Shown: one piece after another, positions 51,658 to 56,660 of the stretch
How positions within the stretch are numbered: the stretch's first letter is position 1
Layout of the letters: each line of letters begins with the position of its first letter
Assembly: GCA_050331695.1 (NCBI GenBank)
Contig: JBHJGP010000034.1
Coordinates: 1-56,660 of the forward strand
Reading direction: 5' to 3'
Length of the DNA: 56,660 bases
Source: JBHJGP01 sp050331695
Lineage (GTDB): Bacteria; Pseudomonadota; Alphaproteobacteria; Geminicoccales; Geminicoccaceae
The notes under the pieces: model-generated
The model's input: the letters and a program-made list of their open reading frames with translations, nothing else
Database searches by the model: none
Told to the model about the DNA's origin: nothing
Made by a program: the position numbers and the translations under genes

Positions 51658-52944
51658 GTGTCTGATCCGCTGTTTTGGGCCGCGCTCTATTTCGGCCTGC
51701 AGATCCTTCTCGGCCTTCCTATCGGGTTTGTCCTCATCTCGACCGTCGTCGTCTGGTCGCTCGTCGCCGGTGTCGATGCGAGCCTCATGGCCGAGCGCGT
51801 CATCTTTGCCTCGGTGGAAAACATCATCGTCATTGCCATCCCGCTATTCATCTTCACGGCCAAAGTGATGGACCATGGCGGGATCAGCGAGCGGCTTCTG
51901 AAGTTCTGCCTCGCGCTCGTCGGCCACCGGCCGGGTGGGCTGGCGCAGGTCAATATCGTCTCGTCTGTCATCTTCTCGGGTATGAGCGGTGATGCGACGT
52001 CGGACGCCTCGGGCATCGGCCAGGTCCTGATCAAGATGATGCGCGACGAGGACCGTTATCCACCGGCTTATGCGGCGGCGGTGACGGTCGCCTCTTCCTC
52101 CATCGGACCAATCATCCCACCGTCCATCCCGATGCTCGTCTACGCCTTCTTTTCCGGCGCCTCCGTCGGCGCGCTGTTTCTGGCGGGCATCGTTCCGGGG
52201 CTGTTGATGGGCGGCGCGATGATAGTCCTTGTCGCTTGGCAGGCCCGCCGGCGCGGCTTTCCGACCGAACCGCGCATCGCCGGTGTAGCGATGGCGGTGG
52301 CGACGATCAAAGCGACAGGACCGCTTCTTATGCCCGTGATCCTCTTGGGCGGCATCTATTCAGGCGTTTTCACCCCGACCGAGGCAGCCGCCGCTGCCGG
52401 AACCTACGCCGTCCTTCTCTCGGCCTTTCTGTACCGGATGTCGTCCTGGTCCGCGCTTTACGACGCTCTCGTCGAAAGCGCCAAACAATCGGGGATGGTG
52501 TTTCTGCTGATTGGCGGGGGTTTCGCGTTGAACTACGTCTTCACGGTCGAGAAGATTACGCACGCGATCACAACCTTCATTCTGTCGCTCGACATTACGC
52601 AATTACAGCTTCTGTTCGTCGTCCACGTCGCTTTCATCATTATGGGCATGTTCTTGACCAAGGCGCCGATGATGTACGTCGTTATTCCGGCTCTTCTGCC
52701 CGGACTTTCGGCGGCCGGCGTCGACCTGGTTCATTTCGGAGTGATTATCGTCCTCAACATGATGGTTTCCATGATTACACCGCCGATGGGATTGATGGTC
52801 TTTATCGTCGGCGGGCTGGCAAAGATTCCGATCGGTCCGATCTTCCGGGAGAGCATTCCGTTCATGCTGACGCTCTACGCCGTGATGTTCCTGATCACGA
52901 TCTTTCCGTCGCTGGTTCTTTGGCTTCCCAGCCTTTCGGGATAA
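51658..52944 (+). CDS. TRAP transporter large permease (DctM)
   Basis: The 428-residue, very hydrophobic protein is the sodium-driven channel subunit: FIFTAKVMDHGGISERLLKF, SSVIFSGMSGDATSDASGIG, SSIGPIIPPSIPMLVYAFF, GGIYSGVFTPTEAAAAAGTY and MITPPMGLMVFIVGG are diagnostic. The start is GTG. It completes a dctPQM operon divergent from the aldolase operon. Confidence 0.94.
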   Translation: MSDPLFWAALYFGLQILLGLPIGFVLISTVVVWSLVAGVDASLMAERVIFASVENIIVIAIPLFIFTAKVMDHGGISERLLKFCLALVGHRPGGLAQVNIVSSVIFSGMSGDATSDASGIGQVLIKMMRDEDRYPPAYAAAVTVASSSIGPIIPPSIPMLVYAFFSGASVGALFLAGIVPGLLMGGAMIVLVAWQARRRGFPTEPRIAGVAMAVATIKATGPLLMPVILLGGIYSGVFTPTEAAAAAGTYAVLLSAFLYRMSSWSALYDALVESAKQSGMVFLLIGGGFALNYVFTVEKITHAITTFILSLDITQLQLLFVVHVAFIIMGMFLTKAPMMYVVIPALLPGLSAAGVDLVHFGVIIVLNMMVSMITPPMGLMVFIVGGLAKIPIGPIFRESIPFMLTLYAVMFLITIFPSLVLWLPSLSG

Positions 52945-53245
52945 GCCGACTGGTCGTTCGCAATGTCCGTTCCGTGAGCGTGGCGGAGATTATTGACAAT
53001 AACTAGAACCTGGTGCTGTCAACGAAGCTTTCTCGCCCGGGATCCGTCGTCGAGCTCGTCAATCTACTCGACCCGGACCCGCTTGAAAGCGTGATAAACA
53101 CGTGGCGGATCCAGTGCGACCTCTCTACAACCGGCGGATTTCAGTTCTGAATACTCAAGCGTATGAGCCGTTTGACCTCCGTCAATAAGAGATCCGTCCG
53201 CCTCGGCGATCCTGCCGGCCGAACCCGGGATCCGGAGGGACGGCG
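52945..53245. other. Intergenic region upstream of the ftsH unit
   Basis: I see no gene in these 301 bases. A short palindrome TTATTG-A-CAATAA lies at 52990-53002, and CTTGAAA at 53082-53088 resembles a heat-shock sigma-32 -35 box, but no matching -10 box was seen. No terminator hairpin with a U-run follows the dctM stop. Confidence 0.4.
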
Positions 53246-53452
53246 ATGGAGCGGACCGAAGCGAGGACGCCCGCCAAACGACTGACCAACACGTTCATCC
53301 ACCAAACCGATCCCGTGGCGACACAAAGCCTTGTCCTCAATCCGCGGATCGACAAGGGAGCCGGCGTTCGTCCGTGCCATTCGATCCGACGAGCTGTTCG
53401 AGAAACGCCGCACGGCAGCCCCCCTACCCGCGCTTCAAAGATCGAACGATGA
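53246..53452 (+). CDS. Small hypothetical protein coupled to ftsH
   Basis: A 68-codon frame starts at an ATG with a strong upstream ribosome site (CCGGAGGGACGGCG) and stops in an ATGA overlap with the ftsH start, the classic layout of translationally coupled genes. The product is basic and arginine/proline-rich (for example SIRRAVRETPHGSPPTRASK) with no membrane segment or known family. The frame statistics are not decisive, so it could be a leader rather than a functional protein. Confidence 0.4.
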   Translation: MERTEARTPAKRLTNTFIHQTDPVATQSLVLNPRIDKGAGVRPCHSIRRAVRETPHGSPPTRASKIER

Positions 53453-55347
53453 ACGACAAAACCGACCGCCTGACGGCGATCGTCGGTCTGATCCTGACCT
53501 TCGTCATCCTTCTGCTTATCTTCCGACCATCCAGCGACCCTGCCATCGAACAGGTTCCGTACAGTCAACTCAAACAGTTGGTGAGAGAAGGCGAGATCTC
53601 TTCCGTTTCCTTTGATGGTCGTAGGATCGATGTCACTCTGGACGGGGAAGCAGGTATCGCCGCGGGAACCGGTTCTGAGGGACCTCATTTACGGAGTTAT
53701 CTGCCTGAAATTGACGATGATGCGCTGATCCCACTTCTTGAAGAACACAATGTGACAATCGTAAGTCAGCCGAGTGGCGAGGGAGCAAGCCCCTGGCTTA
53801 CGTTATTCCTCCCCTGGATCTTTATTCTTGGGATCTATCTCTGGATGCAGAACCGCCTCTATGGCGGACTGATGAACCGCTTCGGCGGTCGTGATGTCGG
53901 CGACTTTCTTCATGGCTCGGCGCGAAAGGAACAGAAAAATGACGCGAAGGTAACCTTCGCCGACGTTGCCGGTCAGGACCCGGCGAAAAAGGAGGTCGCC
54001 GAACTGGCCGTCTTCCTCAAGAAGCCGGACAAACTTCGGGCCCTCGGTGCGGAGGCCCCCCGCGGTGTTTTGTTGATGGGCCCGCCGGGAACGGGCAAGA
54101 CACTGCTCGCTCGCGCGCTCGCCGGGGAAGCTGGTGTTCCCTTCTTCAGCATATCGGCGTCCGAGTTCATCGAGATGTTCGTCGGCGTTGGGGCGAGCCG
54201 GGTCCGGGCCATGTTCGCGGAAGCACGTAAGCGAGCACCCAGCATCATCTTCATCGACGAGTTGGACAGCATCGGCCGCATCCGGGGGACCGGCCTCGGC
54301 GGTGGCCACGATGAACGCGAGCAAACCCTTAACCAGATCCTCTCCGAGATGGATGGTTTTTCAGGCCATGAGCCTGTCATCGTCCTCGCCGCAACCAATC
54401 GACCGGATGTTCTCGATCCGGCGCTGCTCCGCCCGGGCCGTTTTGATCGTCACGTTTCTCTTGAGCTTCCCGACCGGGAGGCTCGGCTCGCGATCCTTAA
54501 AGTCCATACCCGAAAAACACCCATTGAGCCGGATGTCGACCTGGCGCTCCTGGCCGCTCAGACACCCGGCTTTTCAGGAGCGGATCTCAAAAACCTCGTC
54601 AATGAGGCGGCGCTGGCCGCAGCTCGCGACGGCATGAACGCCGTCGCCGCGACACACCTCGAGGAGATGCGTGACAAGGTCATGATGGGCACCGTACGCA
54701 CGCTCGCCGTCCAGCCTGACGAGCGTCACCGGCTCGCGGTGCACGAGGCCGGCCATACGGCTGTCGCCCATCATCTGCCGAACGCCGATCCGGTGCACAA
54801 AGTCACGATCATCCCCCGGGGGCGGTCCCTCGGAAGTACCCATATGCTTCCCGATCACGAGCGTCAGACCCTTCCCGAGAATTACTTGCGAGACCGGCTT
54901 GCGGTGATGCTTGGCGGCCGCGCCGCCGAGAAGCTATTTTTGGGATCGGTCAGTTCCGGCGCCGACGACGACATTCGAGAGGCAACCAAGCTGGCGCGGG
55001 CGATGGTCAGTAGGTGGGGCATGTCGGAAGAGATCGGCCCGATCGACTTGCGCCAGAGTGATGAACACCCGTTCCTCGGTCGCGAGATCGCCCAGCCTCG
55101 ACATTTCAGCGAAGCCAGCGCGCACCAGGTCGACCAGGCGGTTCAGGCGCTCCTTCGTCAGGCCTCCGAACGGGCGGAGCAGGTGCTCACAGACGGCAGT
55201 GAGGCTATCCAAAAGTTGATCCGCGAGCTTGAGGCGAAAGAGACCCTGAGCGCCGCGGAAATCGAACGCTGTCTCAATCAGAAATCGGACGTGCTGCAGC
55301 TCCATCAGGCTAAAACACCGGGCCGGCCTAGGGACACGGCTCGCTGA
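53449..55347 (+). CDS. ftsH: ATP-dependent zinc metalloprotease FtsH
   Basis: The 632-residue membrane protease has the full FtsH layout: a helix at about 10-25, a periplasmic part, a second helix at about 116-133, an AAA domain with Walker A GPPGTGKT (211-218), Walker B IIFIDE (266-271) and the second region of homology RPGRFDRHV, then the zinc site HEAGH (432-436). It degrades membrane and unfolded proteins. Sequence drift in the AAA and tail regions and its location next to transporters suggest an accessory paralogue rather than the housekeeping copy (inference). ATG at 53449. Confidence 0.93.
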   Translation: MNDKTDRLTAIVGLILTFVILLLIFRPSSDPAIEQVPYSQLKQLVREGEISSVSFDGRRIDVTLDGEAGIAAGTGSEGPHLRSYLPEIDDDALIPLLEEHNVTIVSQPSGEGASPWLTLFLPWIFILGIYLWMQNRLYGGLMNRFGGRDVGDFLHGSARKEQKNDAKVTFADVAGQDPAKKEVAELAVFLKKPDKLRALGAEAPRGVLLMGPPGTGKTLLARALAGEAGVPFFSISASEFIEMFVGVGASRVRAMFAEARKRAPSIIFIDELDSIGRIRGTGLGGGHDEREQTLNQILSEMDGFSGHEPVIVLAATNRPDVLDPALLRPGRFDRHVSLELPDREARLAILKVHTRKTPIEPDVDLALLAAQTPGFSGADLKNLVNEAALAAARDGMNAVAATHLEEMRDKVMMGTVRTLAVQPDERHRLAVHEAGHTAVAHHLPNADPVHKVTIIPRGRSLGSTHMLPDHERQTLPENYLRDRLAVMLGGRAAEKLFLGSVSSGADDDIREATKLARAMVSRWGMSEEIGPIDLRQSDEHPFLGREIAQPRHFSEASAHQVDQAVQALLRQASERAEQVLTDGSEAIQKLIRELEAKETLSAAEIERCLNQKSDVLQLHQAKTPGRPRDTAR

Positions 55348-55712
55348 ACCGTCGGCGCTACCGCTGAAAAGCCCGGGCACCGGCCCACCAACAAGCCCAC
55401 CGCGACGGCCCCGCCGATATGCCGAACCACGTCGACCCAAGCGCCGTTGGTGTCGGAGCCCACCATGACGCCGACAGCGGCTATAGCGAGGCCGGGGGCG
55501 ATCAACCCCCAGGCGTCATCCACCGCGATAAGATCGGTCGCGTCGCGCATCACCGTGGGGACAGCGCCGAGGCCATAGGGCCCCGCCCCGATACCGATCA
55601 AGATCAGCAAGGTCACGCGCGGAAGCTCCGTCCGCCGAGCCAACCACTCGGCTGCAAGACTGGCCAGCAGGATCGCCCCAGCGCTCGCCATGATCGTATG
55701 AGACACCATCAT
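55305..55712 (-). pseudogene. Internally deleted cation:proton antiporter remnant
   Basis: The 135-codon frame starts like a CPA-type cation:proton antiporter (LLASLAAEWLARRTELPRVT, ILIGIGAGPYGLGAVP) but then jumps to what is normally a central segment (RDATDLIAVDDAWGLIAPGL, GGAVAVGLLVG). The pieces between and after are missing; full-length antiporters have about 400 residues. The last 25 codons look unrelated and run into the ftsH 3' end. It is probably a decayed gene. Confidence 0.65.
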
Positions 55713-55853
55713 CAGGCTCCGTCGTCCCGGAACGTTCGCCTGTAAATGCGGCGCGGTAAAAGCGAGAAGGCCACCAAGTTCCCCGGTTTCCCAAAGCGAA
55801 CCGCCCTAGGGAACCGAGCGATCCATACCGAAGTTAAGCGTCGCCGAGGTCGA

Positions 55854-56660
55854 TCATGTCAGCGCGTCTGAGTGGTTTGGCGTCCGTTTGGCGGCTGTCA
55901 TCGGTGCTTGGTCGCGGCCGAGCGAGGTCATCGCCTGGAATTGGGAGAGAAACACCTCGCCGGTCAGTTCCTCAAGAAAGTTTGTCTTCCCGAGCCGGTC
56001 CATCACTGGCCCTTTGACCTCGGAAAGATGGAATTTGGTTCCAAGGTCGTTGAGACGTTGATTGATGGCCTCCAGCGACTCAAGGGCGCTTGTGTCGATT
56101 TCATTCACCGCGGAGCACATCAGGACCACATGTTTCAGATCCCTGTCGTCAACGACGCGGTCATAAATGGAGTCCTCCAGATAACGGGCGTTGGCGAAGT
56201 ATAGGCTCTCGTCAACTCGGATCGTGAGAACAGTCGGATCAGTTTCAACCTGATGGCGTTTGACGTTGCGGAAATGCTCGGTGCCCGGCACCTGGCCGAC
56301 CACGGCCATGTGCGGCCGACTGGTCCGCCACAGGAACAGCAGCACCGACAAGACAACCCCGGTGACCACCCCGGCCTCCACCCCGACGGCGAGGACGACC
56401 AGGATGGTCGCCGCCATCGCTGCGAAATCGCTTTTCGAATAGCTCCAGGTCCGCTTCAGCGCGCCGAGATCGACCAGCGACAACACCGCAACGATGATCG
56501 TTGCCGCCAGCACCGCTTTCGGAAGATTGAAGAACAGCGGGGTGAGGAACACCGCGGTCATCGCGATTCCCGCCGCCGTGAACACCCCGGCCATGGGGGT
56601 CTCGGCGCCGGCATCGAAGTTGACGACGGACCGGGAGAAGCCGCCGGTGACCGGATAGCC
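55854..56660 (-). CDS. SulP family inorganic anion transporter, 5' end beyond the window
   Basis: The frame is open to the window edge; the part seen (268 codons) is the C-terminal section. YPVTGGFSRSVVNFDAGAET, PLFFNLPKAVLAATIIVAVL and KSDFAAMAATILVVLAVGVE are SulP membrane segments, followed by a STAS domain (LTIRVDESLYFANARYLED, CSAVNEIDTSALESLEAIN). SulP proteins carry sulfate, bicarbonate or other anions. Substrate cannot be told. An ATG at 56592-56594 is internal to the family alignment and is not the true start. Confidence 0.92.
   Translation of the reverse strand, partial: GYPVTGGFSRSVVNFDAGAETPMAGVFTAAGIAMTAVFLTPLFFNLPKAVLAATIIVAVLSLVDLGALKRTWSYSKSDFAAMAATILVVLAVGVEAGVVTGVVLSVLLFLWRTSRPHMAVVGQVPGTEHFRNVKRHQVETDPTVLTIRVDESLYFANARYLEDSIYDRVVDDRDLKHVVLMCSAVNEIDTSALESLEAINQRLNDLGTKFHLSEVKGPVMDRLGKTNFLEELTGEVFLSQFQAMTSLGRDQAPMTAAKRTPNHSDALT

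Noticed and set aside
1..56660. Genome-wide reassignment of TAG to an amino acid
   Set aside because: At least ten genes in the window stop at TAG at normal family length, and extensions past those TAGs would run into convergent genes or noise. Only two genes contain an internal TAG.
1..56660. CRISPR arrays, prophage genes or a toxin-antitoxin pair
   Set aside because: No regularly spaced repeat-spacer series, phage structural genes or recognisable toxin-antitoxin proteins were seen. The only regular repeat is inside a protein-coding gene at 36174-36618.

Overview
The window is GC-rich and densely coded, with many overlapping or nearly touching genes. It most resembles a chromosome segment of an alphaproteobacterium, probably near the Rhodospirillales. 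The main pointers are the short HprK with RapZ, a mannose-type EIIA, HPr and ahcY in one run, the ispH-thrB-rnhA order, the serC-serA pair and an alphaproteobacterial-type L28. This placement is inferred from gene content and order; no rRNA or tRNA gene was found.

Layout. 1-940: a REP-associated (Y1) transposase gene, a second truncated copy of its 3' end, and several copies of a short repeat, two of them forming a perfect 25-bp inverted pair. 1028-6824: a VUT/YhhQ queuosine-precursor transporter, a RhlE-like helicase, a beta-lactamase-fold hydrolase, a methyltransferase-like gene interrupted by an in-frame TAG, and a class III nucleotide cyclase. 6806-11194: a minus-strand run ptsN, hprK, rapZ, EIIA(Man), HPr, ahcY, tsaE, in which ahcY is also interrupted by an in-frame TAG. 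11486-24883: mostly core genes (rpmB, serC, serA, ispH, thrB, rnhA, peroxiredoxin, yqgE) mixed with exported proteins of unknown role, including two esterase-like phytase family proteins.

24901-32318 is catabolic: tusA-like, class I fumarase, a short-chain dehydrogenase, a CaiB/BaiF CoA-transferase, an FAH-family hydrolase, TRAP membrane subunits without a binding protein nearby, and a haloacetate-dehalogenase-like hydrolase. 32495-35606 pairs a PhaC-like DUF3141 protein with an enoyl-ACP-reductase-like protein. 35689-38097 encodes an acidic single-pass protein with 20-residue tandem repeats. 38521-41472 holds a LysR regulator, an exported SMP-30-like protein and a LysE/RhtB exporter.

41525-47300 looks like accessory or mosaic DNA: a structured intergenic segment, a carbamoyltransferase plus PIG-L deacetylase pair, an isolated bciA-type 8-vinyl reductase (a bacteriochlorophyll pathway enzyme), and a remnant of a nitrous-oxide-reductase cluster (possible nosY tail, nosL, apbE/nosX). 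47202-52944 is a self-contained catabolic locus: two aldolases of the DHDPS/NanA family and a GntR regulator, divergent from a complete TRAP transporter (dctPQM), with a compact control region between them. 53246-56660 holds a small ORF coupled to an FtsH protease, an internally deleted cation:proton antiporter remnant and the 3' part of a SulP anion transporter cut by the window end.

The points most worth a second look are the two in-frame amber codons only 2.5 kb apart in two SAM-cycle genes, the carbamoyltransferase/deacetylase cassette, the 60-bp-repeat protein, the orphan bciA and the decayed nos locus.
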